A stretch of 64,000 bases of DNA from the NCBI GenBank assembly GCA_022843845.1, contig JALHMW010000022.1, positions 1 to 64,000 of the forward strand. Reading direction: 5' to 3'. The notes under the pieces were generated by a model that was not told the DNA's origin, did not search any database, and saw only the letters and a list, made by a program, of their open reading frames with translations. Position 1 is the stretch's first letter. Each line of letters starts with the position of its first letter. Position numbers and translations under genes: made by a program. Shown here piece by piece: positions 28,348 to 37,355 of this stretch. Source of the DNA: Archangium sp. Lineage in GTDB: Bacteria > Myxococcota > Myxococcia > Myxococcales > Myxococcaceae.

Positions 28348-29301
28348 CTACGGCTGCGGCGACATGCCCGCCGCCATCTGCTGACGGATCTGGGCGATGG
28401 CGCCGCGCATCATCGGCGGCACCTCGCTCGAGGGCGCGACGGCGAGGTAGCTCTCGAAGTTCTTCACGGCGCGGGCAGGGTCGTTCTGATCCATCGAGAT
28501 CATCCCGGCGTAGAGGTGCCCGGGGTACGCCTCGGGGTACAGCGCACCGAGCCGCTCGAGCTCGACCAGCGCCGTCGCGACGTCACCGTCGACGGCCATC
28601 ATGATGGCGCGGCAGACGCGGGTCTTCGTGTGGAAGGGGTCGAGCATCGTCGCGCGTTGAATGAAGGGCCGGGACTCGGTGAAGCCCTGCTTGCTGATGA
28701 GGTACAGGCCCGCCTCGGCCAGCGCGTCGACGTCGTCAGGCGCCTTCTGCACCGCGCCCAGCACCGCGTCGAGCTTCGGGTCCGACTGAGGCTCCTGCGG
28801 GCCAGTCGGGCCAGGGCCGGAGTTTCCACCCGGGACCCCGCCGGTCACGCCCATGCCGTCTTCGCGCACCCGGGTCGCCTCGTTCATCGAGAACCACAGC
28901 ACCGCGAAGAACAGCACCACGGCGCCACCGATGAGCGCGCCTTTCAGCGTCGGGTTCTTCGCGAGCAGCCCGGTCTCGGCCGCCAGCGCCCGCTTCTCCG
29001 CTCGGGCCTCGGCCTTGAGCGCTTCGTGTTTGTGCGCGTCGCGCTCCTTCAGCAGCGTCACCGCGAGGCTCTCGAGGCGCTTCTTCTCGGTCTCCCACTG
29101 GGCGGCCGGCAGCAGGTGCTTGTTGGCGGTGTGCTCTTTGAGCTCGCCGATCACGGTCTGGTAGCGCGCGTTGAGATCGTCCGGTGGCGCCTCCTTCGCC
29201 GGCGCGGCGCGCTTGGCGACGAACAGATACGCGAGCGAGCCCGCGACTCCCGCGGCGGTCACCAGAATGCCAGGCAGCCAATTCGTCTCGGGCGCAGCCA
29301 T
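28348..29301 (-). CDS. ccmI: CcmI-like cytochrome c maturation TPR protein
   Basis: A 317-residue protein with an N-terminal membrane helix (ILVTAAGVAGSLAYLFV), a long charged cytoplasmic helix and a second helix at about 125-142 (ALIGGAVVLFFAVLWF). A periplasmic TPR-like tail follows (about 180-310; ALAEAGLYLISKQGF, ARAVKNFESYL). This two-helix plus TPR layout is that of CcmI/CycH, which holds apocytochrome c for heme attachment. The call is supported by its place as the last gene after ccmF-ccmG-ccmH with overlapping stop and start (TGATG). The sequence is divergent from the E. coli and Rhodobacter forms. Confidence 0.78.
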   Translation of the reverse strand: MAAPETNWLPGILVTAAGVAGSLAYLFVAKRAAPAKEAPPDDLNARYQTVIGELKEHTANKHLLPAAQWETEKKRLESLAVTLLKERDAHKHEALKAEARAEKRALAAETGLLAKNPTLKGALIGGAVVLFFAVLWFSMNEATRVREDGMGVTGGVPGGNSGPGPTGPQEPQSDPKLDAVLGAVQKAPDDVDALAEAGLYLISKQGFTESRPFIQRATMLDPFHTKTRVCRAIMMAVDGDVATALVELERLGALYPEAYPGHLYAGMISMDQNDPARAVKNFESYLAVAPSSEVPPMMRGAIAQIRQQMAAGMSPQP

Positions 29302-29786
29302 CACTTCTCCTGGTCGGCACGCACCTGCGCGAGCAGGGCGTCATCAGAGGTCGGCGCCGGGCTCGCGCCCTCTGCGGCAGCGGCGGTCTGCGGCATCGGG
29401 AGCATCACGGCGCTCTTCTTCGACTGCATCACGATGACGATCAGTCCAATGCCCAGCAGCGCGAGGGGCCCGAGCCACAACACCGAGTTGAGGCCCCCCG
29501 TCGTCGGCTGGAGCAGCACCCACTCGCCGTAGCGCTCGATGAAGTACGCGTAGATCTCCTCGTCGCTCTTGTTCTCGGAGACCAGCTCGCGAACCTTGTC
29601 GAGCTGCGCCCGCGCCATCGACGCCGGAGAGTCGGCGATCGACACGCCCTGACACACCGCGCACCGCAGCTGCTTGCCCAGCCGCATCACGCGGGCTTCC
29701 TTCTCGGCCTCGAGCGGATCGAGCCCCTGGCGTTGTGGCGCGTAGCCCTGGCCCAGCATCAGCGACACCAGCAAGGCGAGGGTCAC
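29301..29786 (-). CDS. ccmH: Cytochrome c maturation protein CcmH
   Basis: A 161-residue thiol oxidoreductase that reduces the CXXCH cysteines of apocytochrome c before heme ligation. It has a short signal (VTLALLVSLMLGQG), then the hallmark LRCAVCQG with C42 and C45, followed by DSPASMARAQLDKVRELV and YFIERYGEWVLLQP. A membrane helix comes next (VLWLGPLALLGIGLIVIV). It is fused to nothing else. The GTG start at 29786 overlaps the ccmG stop (GTGA), and its stop overlaps the ccmI start. Confidence 0.93.
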   Translation of the reverse strand: MTLALLVSLMLGQGYAPQRQGLDPLEAEKEARVMRLGKQLRCAVCQGVSIADSPASMARAQLDKVRELVSENKSDEEIYAYFIERYGEWVLLQPTTGGLNSVLWLGPLALLGIGLIVIVMQSKKSAVMLPMPQTAAAAEGASPAPTSDDALLAQVRADQEK

Positions 29787-30304
29787 TGGAGGATCCCCTT
29801 CATGCGGGCGTCGATCTGCATCGGGTGGCTGAACGGCGCCGCGACCTTGCCCTGAATGATGCCTTCCTTGGTGATGAAGTACGTCTCGGGCACGCCTGAG
29901 ACGCCGTAGTCCACCGCGACGGTCGACTTCGGGTCGAAGAGCTGGGGAAAGCTCCAGCCGTTCTCGGCGAGGAAGCGCTTGGTGTTCTGCTCGTTGTCTT
30001 CGAAGACGATGCCGAGGAACACCGCGTCCTTCTCGTATTTTTTCCACGCGTACTCGAGCACCGGGTGTTCGGCTTTACAGGGGCCGCACCACGTCGCCCA
30101 GAAGTTCAAGACGATCGGCCGGCCCTTGAACTGCTCGAGGGTGACCTCTTGATCGGTGTCGAGCCGCTTGATTTTGAAGTTGGGCGCCGGCTTGCCGTTG
30201 AGCAGGAAGGGCACCTCGTGCGGGTCGTTCCCGAACGCCTTGAACAAGACGAAGATCAGCAGGCCGATGATCGCGAGCGCGATGATGGGGCCGACGCGCT
30301 TCAT
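29783..30304 (-). CDS. ccmG: Thioredoxin-like protein CcmG/DsbE
   Basis: A 173-residue membrane-anchored thioredoxin-fold protein. One helix at about residues 5-21 is followed by a periplasmic domain with LNFWATWCGPCKAEHP, the active pair being C73 and C76, and a cis-Pro in YGVSGVPETYFI. It passes electrons to CcmH during heme c assembly. The ATG at 30304 overlaps the ccmF stop, so it is translated from the same message. Confidence 0.94.
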   Translation of the reverse strand: MKRVGPIIALAIIGLLIFVLFKAFGNDPHEVPFLLNGKPAPNFKIKRLDTDQEVTLEQFKGRPIVLNFWATWCGPCKAEHPVLEYAWKKYEKDAVFLGIVFEDNEQNTKRFLAENGWSFPQLFDPKSTVAVDYGVSGVPETYFITKEGIIQGKVAAPFSHPMQIDARMKGILQ

Positions 30305-32379
30305 GTCGTCCCCGTCGCGGCGTTCGGCGCCGGCGCTTCGGACTTCAGCGTGGCGACCGTCTTGCGCTGCGGCCACAGCGAGATGAGCGTGCCCAGCACC
30401 AGCAGCGGAATCGCGTACCAGATCCACCCGACGAGCGGGAACACCCAGGCGTTGAAGGTCGCCGTCTGGGCCTTGCCGTCATAGGTGCGCAGCGAGACGT
30501 AGACGTCGCGCCACACCATCTCCTGCACCATCGGTGAGCCGATGGGGTCGTTGGAGCGCTCGTAGTAGTTCATTCGTGGAGCGTCAGCGCCGATGTGGCG
30601 CTTCTCTTCTCCGCCGGGGCCGGTGACGGTGATGTTCGCGGCGACCCATTCACGGTGCGGCTCTTTACCGTTGGTCAGCCCGTCGAAGCGCACGCCGTAC
30701 TCGCCGACCTTCAGCGTCTCGCCGACCTTCAGCGTGCGCTCGGCGGCGATCTTGTACGCAGACGACGCGGCCACCGCGAGGATGATGGCGACGATGCCGA
30801 GGTGCACCACGTAGCCGCCGAAGCGACGACGCGCGCGGCTGGCCGACGAGACGAAGGCCGTGAAGAACGACTCCTTCGCTTCGCTCATGCGCTGCTGTGC
30901 AGGCAGGAACATCTCGCGCAGCGTGACGACGGTGACGAAGGTGCCGAGGCCGAAGGTGATGCCGGCCATCACGTCGCCGCTGCGCATCGCCGAGACGAAG
31001 CCGCCGAACGTCTTCTCGCCGCCGCTCAGCGGCTCCCACGCGGCGTAGCGCCAGACCACCACCGGCAGGAGCGTGAGAATGCCGAGCCCGCCCGGAATGA
31101 AGAACTGCTGGCGCAGCACCTTCGGGTCGGCCTTGCCCCACGGCAGCATCGGCCCGACGCCCATCAGGAAGAGCATCAACAGGCCCAGCGGCAGCGCCAT
31201 GGTGTTGAAGTACGGCTCCCCGACGCTGATCTTCTTGTCCTGCAGCGCCTCGGTGACGAGCGGGAAGAGCGTGCCCAGGAGCACGGTGAAGGTGAGCGCC
31301 ACGAAGACGAGGTTGTTCACCAGGATCGAGCCCTCGCGCGACACCACCGTCTCGAGGTTGCTCTCGGCGACCAGCAGGTGACCGCGCACGGTGAGCAACA
31401 ACACGCAGAACACGAGGATGACGGCGATGAAGGCCAGGAAGGTCGGCCCGATGTCCGACTGGGTGAACGAGTGCACCGAGTTGAAGACACCCGAGCGCGT
31501 CATGAAGGTGCCGATGATGGTGAGCACGAAGCTGCCGAGCGCGAGCGCGATGGTCCACAGCTTGAGTGACTTCTTGCGCTCCAGCACCATCGTGGAGTGC
31601 ACGAAGGCCGTCGCGGTCAGCCACGGCATGAACGAGGCGTTCTCGACCGGGTCCCACGCCCAGTAGCCACCCCAGCCGAGCACCGCGTACGCCCACCACG
31701 AGCCGAGGATGATGCCGATCGACAGGAAGAGCCACGGCACCAGCGTCCACTTGCGCAGCGGCACCAGCCACGCGTCGCCGAGCTCGCCTCGCAGCAGCGC
31801 GCCGGCCGCGATGCCGAACGGCACCGTCATGCCGACGTAGCCGAGGTACAGCATCGGCGGGTGGATGATCATCAGGACGTGGTTCTGCAGCAGCGGGTTC
31901 GGGCCTGGCCCGTCTGACAGCGGGTTCGCCACCACGCCCCACGGGTTCGCAGGGCCAGCGATGAGGAAGGCGAAGAACGTCGCGACCGCCGCCATCACGC
32001 CGAGCGACAGCTGCATGTAGCGCCCGTGCTCCTTGCGGTAGGTGAGCGTGAAGGCCAGCAGGTAGCCGCCCATGATGGCGCCCCAGAAGAGGATCGAGCC
32101 TTCGAGCGCGCTCCAGAGCGAGACGATGGTGAAGATGGTGGGCGTCGCCTTGCTGCCGACCTGCGAGACGTACTTCACCGAGAAGTCGTGCTCGAGGAGC
32201 GCCTTCACCATCACCAGGTTCGACAGAATCATCGACGCGGCGAAGCCGTACACGGCCCGTTGCACCCACGGCAGCGCGTTCTCGCGCCGCGTCATTCCGG
32301 TGACGAGGCCGACGACGGCGGCGAAGGCAGCAAAGCCCAGACCCAGCAGCACCAGCCCATACCCAAGCGTTGAATTCAC
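30301..32379 (-). CDS. ccmF: Heme lyase CcmF
   Basis: A 692-residue polytopic protein with about 14-15 helices that attaches heme to apocytochrome c. It carries the WWD heme-handling region (SWWAYAVLGWGGYWAWDPVENAS) and QNHVLMIIHPPMLYLGYVG and TRSGVFNSVHSF, each with conserved His. These are standard CcmF features. The start is GTG 32379; the first residues MNSTLGYGLVLLGLGFA fit homologues. It is the first gene of the ccmF-G-H-I operon. The message overlaps at every junction. Confidence 0.96.
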   Translation of the reverse strand: MNSTLGYGLVLLGLGFAAFAAVVGLVTGMTRRENALPWVQRAVYGFAASMILSNLVMVKALLEHDFSVKYVSQVGSKATPTIFTIVSLWSALEGSILFWGAIMGGYLLAFTLTYRKEHGRYMQLSLGVMAAVATFFAFLIAGPANPWGVVANPLSDGPGPNPLLQNHVLMIIHPPMLYLGYVGMTVPFGIAAGALLRGELGDAWLVPLRKWTLVPWLFLSIGIILGSWWAYAVLGWGGYWAWDPVENASFMPWLTATAFVHSTMVLERKKSLKLWTIALALGSFVLTIIGTFMTRSGVFNSVHSFTQSDIGPTFLAFIAVILVFCVLLLTVRGHLLVAESNLETVVSREGSILVNNLVFVALTFTVLLGTLFPLVTEALQDKKISVGEPYFNTMALPLGLLMLFLMGVGPMLPWGKADPKVLRQQFFIPGGLGILTLLPVVVWRYAAWEPLSGGEKTFGGFVSAMRSGDVMAGITFGLGTFVTVVTLREMFLPAQQRMSEAKESFFTAFVSSASRARRRFGGYVVHLGIVAIILAVAASSAYKIAAERTLKVGETLKVGEYGVRFDGLTNGKEPHREWVAANITVTGPGGEEKRHIGADAPRMNYYERSNDPIGSPMVQEMVWRDVYVSLRTYDGKAQTATFNAWVFPLVGWIWYAIPLLVLGTLISLWPQRKTVATLKSEAPAPNAATGTT

Positions 32380-32579
32380 GTGGGCCTTCTAACGGTTTCC
32401 GTGCCCGGCGACGAGCGCCAGAAGGGGGGGCAGGTGGGCCGTCGAATCGCACTGATGAGCCGTGCACGTCACGCGCAAAGCCTGCATCCCACCGTCAGTC
32501 GCCCGATGGTTGCCCTTGGGGAACCCGTGCGAGCTTGTGGCTGTCCCAGACCGCACCTCGCCCGCCAGGAGCCTTCCCC

Positions 32580-33197
32580 ATGAAGACCGTCGCTGCCGTG
32601 TTGTCAGCCGCCATCGTCGTCAGTGCCGGAGCGGCCTTCGCGTGTGGCAACAGCATGCGGTTTCGAGCCCGTGAGGAGAGCGTGGTGGCCAAGGCGTCGA
32701 AGGCGTACCGCAGCGGAAACTACGCAGCCGCAGCCGCGGTCGCCGAGACCGCCATGAAGGAGGCTGACGACCTGTCGCCCGGTGATCGTCGCGCGCTCCT
32801 GCGGACCCACGGCCTCGCCAGCCTCAAGCTCGGCAACTTCGAGAAGTCCGTCACCTCGTTCGTGGCGCTCAGCGACGAGACGAAAGAGCCCTTCGTTCAG
32901 GTCAAGCTGGCCGAAGCGCGAATTCGAGACGCCCTGCGGACGAACCAGCTCAACGTCACGGCGAAGAATGTGCTCGAGAAGCTCGCCGCCGATGGGTTGC
33001 TGGCCGACGCCGATGCGTGGGTCGCGCTCGCTCACGCGCGACGCCTCGAGGGAGACAGCACAGGGGCGATCGCCGCCTGCGACGACGCGCTCAAGGTTCA
33101 CCCTGGCCACCCCGAGGCGACGCAGGTGATGACCACCCTCTCGGTCCCGAAGGCGGCCCCGTCGAAAGCCTCCGTCAAGCCGTCGTCGAAGAGCTGA
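32580..33197 (+). CDS. Exported TPR-like protein of unknown function
   Basis: A 205-residue protein with the signal MKTVAAVLSAAIVVSAGAAFA. The mature part is helical with TPR-like pairs: KASKAYRSGNYAAAAAVAETAM, HGLASLKLGNFEKSVTSFVAL, and HARRLEGDSTGAIAACDDALKVHPGHPEA. It is Lys/Ser-rich at the end. TPR proteins hold partner proteins; none is known here. It precedes the multiheme cytochrome by only 4 bases on the same strand, in the middle of the ccm genes, so an accessory role in cytochrome assembly or electron transfer is an inference. The preceding gap (32380-32579) has no gene. Confidence 0.72.
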   Translation: MKTVAAVLSAAIVVSAGAAFACGNSMRFRAREESVVAKASKAYRSGNYAAAAAVAETAMKEADDLSPGDRRALLRTHGLASLKLGNFEKSVTSFVALSDETKEPFVQVKLAEARIRDALRTNQLNVTAKNVLEKLAADGLLADADAWVALAHARRLEGDSTGAIAACDDALKVHPGHPEATQVMTTLSVPKAAPSKASVKPSSKS

Positions 33198-33201
33198 CCT
33201 G

Positions 33202-34449
33202 GTGCTCGCGCTCCTCGTTGCGCTGTCGTGCAGTGCGGGCCCGACCGCGAAAGACCTCTTCGTTCGCCACGAGTGTCACCGCTGCCATGAGATCGAGGGC
33301 GTCGCGCCGCCGACGGCGCAGAAGCAGTGCGCCGGCTGCCACCTCGAGCTGGCGGGCTCCGCGGGCGACGCGAAGAAGCTGGAGCAGGGCCACGCGACGT
33401 ACGGCGACGCGTTCGATCGCTTCGTTCGCCGAACGCAGACGCTCTACGTCGACGTGCCACCGCTCGCTTCGCTCTCCCGGTTCCGGGCCTCGTGGATGCG
33501 CTCGTTCCTCCAGAGCCCGTACGATCTTCGTCCGCACCTCGCCGAGAGCATGCCGCGAATGGCGCTCACGCCTGCCGACGTCGATGTGCTGGTGAAGGGG
33601 CTCGCGAAAGACGCGCCGTTGCCGACGCCCTCGCCCGAACGCCTGGAGCGCGGGGCGGCGCTCTTCGAGGCGCGCGCGTGCACCACCTGTCACCTGTTCG
33701 GGAACCGGCGCTTTCCGACGCAGCCGGCAGCCCTGTTCGACTTCAAACGGCCAGCCGAGCGCCTGCTCGCGCGTGCGCCCGACCTGCGTCACGTCAGAGA
33801 TCGCCTCAACCGCGACGTCGTGGTGAAGCTGGTGCTGGCGCCGCGTTCCGTCAACCCGCGCGCCCAGATGCCGGCCCTTGGCCTCTCTCGTGGCGACGCC
33901 GAGCTGCTCGCCGACTTCCTGCTGGCCGGAGACGTCGGCGCGCCAGTCGAGACGCCCATAGTCGCGGCCGTCACCCCGCCAAAGCAGGTCCGCTACGAAG
34001 ACGTCGAGGAGCGCGTGTTCCGGAAGGTCTGCTGGCACTGCCACTCGAACGCCGACTTCGCCGACGGCGAAGGTGGGCCTGGCAACACCGGCGGGTTCGG
34101 TTTCCCCGCGCTCGGCCTCTCGTTCGCGACGTACGACGAGCTGATGAACGGCTCCATCGGGCCCGATGGCGAGTACCGCTCGATCTTCCGAAAGGGGCCG
34201 ACGGGCGAGCCGGTGCTGATGGAGGTGCTCAAGAAGCGGGTGCACGAGAACGCACGTGACTTCGTGAAGCCCGGGCTCGATTCGCGAGCGCGGCTCCTCG
34301 CGCCGCCTGACGAGTCGCAGCGAGGCATGCCGCTGGGGTTGCCAGCCGTGGAGCCAGCCGAGCTCGCGCTCGTCGAGGCGTGGATCGCCGCCGGGAAGCC
34401 GCGGCCTTCGACGCCGCCTGGGGCCATGCTGACCCCAATGGGCAAGTGA
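33202..34449 (+). CDS. Exported multiheme cytochrome c
   Basis: A 415-residue protein with four CXXCH heme sites (CHRCH, CAGCH, CTTCH, CWHCH) and an N-terminal export signal (MLALLVALSCS). The first two sites are close together near the N-terminus. The third follows at about residue 160 and the fourth at about 275. The rest resembles cytochrome c domains of the oxidase or peroxidase-associated type, without a clear catalytic domain. It likely transfers electrons in the periplasm and is a client of the surrounding Ccm machinery. The start is GTG 33202, coupled to the TPR gene. Axial Met/His ligands were not assigned. Confidence 0.85.
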   Translation: MLALLVALSCSAGPTAKDLFVRHECHRCHEIEGVAPPTAQKQCAGCHLELAGSAGDAKKLEQGHATYGDAFDRFVRRTQTLYVDVPPLASLSRFRASWMRSFLQSPYDLRPHLAESMPRMALTPADVDVLVKGLAKDAPLPTPSPERLERGAALFEARACTTCHLFGNRRFPTQPAALFDFKRPAERLLARAPDLRHVRDRLNRDVVVKLVLAPRSVNPRAQMPALGLSRGDAELLADFLLAGDVGAPVETPIVAAVTPPKQVRYEDVEERVFRKVCWHCHSNADFADGEGGPGNTGGFGFPALGLSFATYDELMNGSIGPDGEYRSIFRKGPTGEPVLMEVLKKRVHENARDFVKPGLDSRARLLAPPDESQRGMPLGLPAVEPAELALVEAWIAAGKPRPSTPPGAMLTPMGK

Positions 34450-34461
34450 GGGGAGTACTGC

Positions 34462-34941
34462 CTACTTCTCGGTCGTCGTATCCGCCTGGCTCAGCGAGCC
34501 CTTCCAGTCCGACGGCATGCCGCCATCGCTGCCCGGCGCGCGGTACTCGTTGGAGTGGTTCACCATCAACCGGTTCGTCTTGAACACCTGATCGCTCGCG
34601 AACGAGCCTTCGACCACCACGCCGATGCCTTCACGGAACATCTGCGGCGGCGTCACCTCGCTCGAGACCTTCACCTTCGGCGCGGCCGGCTGGTGCGTGT
34701 CGGCCACGTCGAACGTGAGGCTGGTGTGCTCAGGCGACCACTGCACGCTGCCGGGCACCACGACGCCACCGAGTCGAACCGTCGCGCCGTAGGCCTTGTC
34801 GCCCTGCGCCAGCATCTCGGACGGCTTCCAGTAATAGACGAGGTTCTCGCCGATGTTGCCGAACGCGATCCACGAGAGGGCGGCGCCCGCGACGAGAATG
34901 GCGCCCACGGCGATGAGACGGTTTCGGGACTCGGCGGTCAT
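34462..34941 (-). CDS. ccmE: Heme chaperone CcmE
   Basis: A 159-residue membrane-anchored heme chaperone. One helix (LIAVGAILVAGAALSWIAF) leads to an OB-fold periplasmic domain (YGATVRLGGVVVPGSVQW, VVVEGSF) and the heme-binding H129 and Y133 in NHSNEY. CcmE covalently holds heme delivered by CcmABCD and passes it to CcmF. It carries HSNEY where the E. coli family has HDEXY, so the site is conserved in His and Tyr only. The ATG at 34941 overlaps the stop of ccmD (ATGA). Confidence 0.93.
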   Translation of the reverse strand: MTAESRNRLIAVGAILVAGAALSWIAFGNIGENLVYYWKPSEMLAQGDKAYGATVRLGGVVVPGSVQWSPEHTSLTFDVADTHQPAAPKVKVSSEVTPPQMFREGIGVVVEGSFASDQVFKTNRLMVNHSNEYRAPGSDGGMPSDWKGSLSQADTTTEK

Positions 34942-35201
34942 GATGTGCGCTCCGGCTGGGCCTTCGGACGACGGAAGAATAACGACGTGGCGAAGCCCAG
35001 CACACCCAGGGTGCCCAGCGTGTACGCGGCGTACACGTATTCCCAACCGCCCGAGATGACACCTGCACCGGCGTTCTCGATGCCTTGAGGGTGTTTGGGC
35101 GCGGCCGCCTCGGGCACCACTTCAGGCTTCTGCTCGGCAGCCGGCAGATCGGCCAGGGCGAGGCCTGCGAACAACACCGACGCAGCGACGAGGGTCTTCA
35201 T
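34938..35201 (-). CDS. ccmD: CcmD-like protein with added N-terminal signal region
   Basis: An 87-residue protein. The C-terminal third holds WEYVYAAYTLGTLGVLGFATSLFFRR, the typical CcmD helix that assists release of holo-CcmE. Unlike the usual 40-70-residue CcmD, it starts with a signal-like segment (MKTLVAASVLFAGLALA) and an acidic/Pro linker. If the N-terminal part is cleaved, the remaining protein is of normal size. It overlaps ccmC and ccmE by ATGA at both ends, which fixes its identity. Confidence 0.82.
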   Translation of the reverse strand: MKTLVAASVLFAGLALADLPAAEQKPEVVPEAAAPKHPQGIENAGAGVISGGWEYVYAAYTLGTLGVLGFATSLFFRRPKAQPERTS

Positions 35202-35959
35202 GCGGCCTCCGGGCGTGGCGCTTCGAGGGGTGGCAATTCCATCGCGGCGGTCTGTCGGGAGCGGGCGATCTGGTAGCGCTTGACGATGAAGACGTAGAGG
35301 AAGCAGAGCAGGGTGATCGCGCCCCAGCGCAGCACCTGCACCATCGGCTTGTCGACGGTCGACGGGCTCGACTGCACCTGGTGAAGGCTGTTCCACCACC
35401 GCACCGAGAACCACACGATGGGCAGCGAGACGTAGCTCAGGATGGCGGCGACGGCGCTCCAGGTGGCGCGGCGCTCGGGGTCTTCGGTGAAGCTGCGCAG
35501 CGCGAGGTAGCCGACGTAGGCCAGCAGCATCACGGTCGTCGAGATGAGGCGCGGGTCCCAGTCCCACCAGACGCCCCACGTCGGCCGCGCCCAGATGCTG
35601 CCCATCGTCACGCCGACGGCGCCGAAATAGACGCCGACCTCTGCCGCTGACTCGGCGAGCGCGTCGGTCACGAACGACTTCTTCATCAGGTAGGCGACCG
35701 CGCAGCCCACGTTCAGCGTGAAGGCCAGCAGCGCCATCCACACGTGCGGCACGTGCACGTAGAGGATGCGGCCGACGTCGCTCATGAACTGCTCCGGCGG
35801 CGCCCACACCAGTCCCAGGTACCAGAGCGCGACCAGCATGAACGCGCCCAGCCCGGCGATGGGCTTCCACAGCCACCCTCGCACCGACGGAACCGCGACG
35901 TGGGCGATGATCGCTGCGACGACCAGCGCGAAGAGGGTGAGCGGTACGAATGGAGGCAT
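35198..35959 (-). CDS. ccmC: Heme handling protein CcmC
   Basis: A 253-residue protein with six membrane helices that transfers heme to CcmE. It has the WWD motif GVWWDWDPRLIS at about 129-140 and conserved His residues nearby (YVHVP near residue 69, SLHQ near 192). The ATG is at 35959. The stop overlaps the ccmD start and the start overlaps the ccmB stop (TGATG). Confidence 0.96.
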   Translation of the reverse strand: MPPFVPLTLFALVVAAIIAHVAVPSVRGWLWKPIAGLGAFMLVALWYLGLVWAPPEQFMSDVGRILYVHVPHVWMALLAFTLNVGCAVAYLMKKSFVTDALAESAAEVGVYFGAVGVTMGSIWARPTWGVWWDWDPRLISTTVMLLAYVGYLALRSFTEDPERRATWSAVAAILSYVSLPIVWFSVRWWNSLHQVQSSPSTVDKPMVQVLRWGAITLLCFLYVFIVKRYQIARSRQTAAMELPPLEAPRPEAA

Positions 35960-36651
35960 CAGTCTTCCTCGGCGACCTTCGGGAACAGCAGGAACCCGAC
36001 GGACAGATAGATGAGATCGAAAGCGGTGAGCAACTTGAGCCAGCCGCCGACCTGCTCTTGTGGGTCAGGCTGCAGGGTGAACCTGGTGGCGCTCACCGCC
36101 GCGAGCAGCAGCGGAATCAGCACCGGGAACAACAACAGCGGGAGCATCACGTCGCGGGCGCGGGCGTTGGCCGAGATCGCCGAGTACACCGTGCCGGGTG
36201 CGCTGATGCCGACCGAGCCGAGGAAGAGCACCAGCACCAGCTGCAGCGGCGCACGCGACAGGTCGACGTCGTAGAGCGCGACCGTCACCGGCAGGAGCAC
36301 CAGCGACAAGACGAAGAGCAGGCTGGCGTTGCCGAACACCTTGCCGACGAAGATCGCGCGCGGCTCCACGGGCGTCAGCACCAGCCCGGTGAGCGCCTGG
36401 TTCTCGCTCTCGATGCGAAAGGACTCTCCGAGTGACAGGACGCTGGCGAAGAGCAGCGCGAGCCACAGGTAGCCCGGGGCGTGCGCGCGCAGCGTGTTGA
36501 TGTCGGGGCCCACCGCGAACGAGAAGAGCAGCAGCGTCGAGAGCGAGAAGAAGATGATCGCCGTGAGCCGGGCGCGGGTGCGCCACTCGATCTGCCAGTC
36601 CTTCTTCAGCACCAGCCACGCGGCGGCGAGCAACGGGATCTTCGGCGTCAT
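35959..36651 (-). CDS. ccmB: Heme export ABC permease CcmB
   Basis: A 230-residue six-helix protein of the CcmB family, which pairs with CcmA in releasing heme-CcmE. Family segments: KKDWQIEWRTRARL, FSFAVGP, ESENQALTGLVLTPV and LGSVGISAPGTVYSAI. The ATG at 36651 overlaps the ccmA stop (ATGA). Confidence 0.95.
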   Translation of the reverse strand: MTPKIPLLAAAWLVLKKDWQIEWRTRARLTAIIFFSLSTLLLFSFAVGPDINTLRAHAPGYLWLALLFASVLSLGESFRIESENQALTGLVLTPVEPRAIFVGKVFGNASLLFVLSLVLLPVTVALYDVDLSRAPLQLVLVLFLGSVGISAPGTVYSAISANARARDVMLPLLLFPVLIPLLLAAVSATRFTLQPDPQEQVGGWLKLLTAFDLIYLSVGFLLFPKVAEED

Positions 36652-37301
36652 GACGCGTCCACCTTGCGGCCGGCCGCGAGGTGCAAGCGCTCGTTGGTGA
36701 GCGACTGGCCCTGCTCGACGAGGTGCGTGGCGAGCACCACCGAGGTCCCCTGGCTCTGCAGTTCGCGAATGAGGCCCTCCATCTGCTTGATGCCGGCCGG
36801 GTCGAGCTCTCCGAAGGGCTCGTCGAGGAGCGCGACCTTCGGGGCCTTCATCAACAGCCGGGCGATGGCGAGGCGTTTGCGCATGCCGGCCGAGAACTGC
36901 CGCACCGGGCTGTCGGCGCGCTCCGACAACCCCATGCGCTCGAGCAGCTCGGGCACCAGGTTCGGCTCGCCACCACGCCCGAGGAACTTCGCGCTCAAGG
37001 TGAGGTTCTGCGCGGCCGTCAGATCCTCGTAGTGAAACGAGGCGTGCGAGACGAGGGCGACGTGGGGCCTGAGCTGATCGCGGCCGGCGCGCGCGTCGTG
37101 TCCCAGGACCCGCAAGGTCCCCGCCGTCGGAAACGAGGCGGTCGCGATGAGCCGAAGGAGCGTCGTCTTGCCAGAGCCGTTGTGGCCGGTGAGGAGGAGC
37201 GATCGACCCTGTGGCAGCCCAAAGCTGAGGCGGGCCAGCGCCCATCTGGCGCCGAACCGTTTGCTGATGTCCACGGCCTCGACGGCGAGCTGCTCAGCCA
37301 C
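36648..37301 (-). CDS. ccmA: Heme exporter ATP-binding protein CcmA
   Basis: A 217-residue ABC ATPase. Walker A is GHNGSGKTT, the signature is RQFSAGMRKR, and Walker B is KVALLDEPF with a distal His in LATHLVEQ. It is the first of five overlapping genes ccmA-ccmB-ccmC-ccmD-ccmE. The gene lies 54 bases after the DUF4350 gene on the same strand, so it may belong to a longer transcript. Confidence 0.95.
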   Translation of the reverse strand: MAEQLAVEAVDISKRFGARWALARLSFGLPQGRSLLLTGHNGSGKTTLLRLIATASFPTAGTLRVLGHDARAGRDQLRPHVALVSHASFHYEDLTAAQNLTLSAKFLGRGGEPNLVPELLERMGLSERADSPVRQFSAGMRKRLAIARLLMKAPKVALLDEPFGELDPAGIKQMEGLIRELQSQGTSVVLATHLVEQGQSLTNERLHLAAGRKVDAS

Positions 37302-37355
37302 GGGGCGGCCTTATTCCCTTTTGGTGCCGGGAGTCGATTGACTTTCGAGCCTCGA

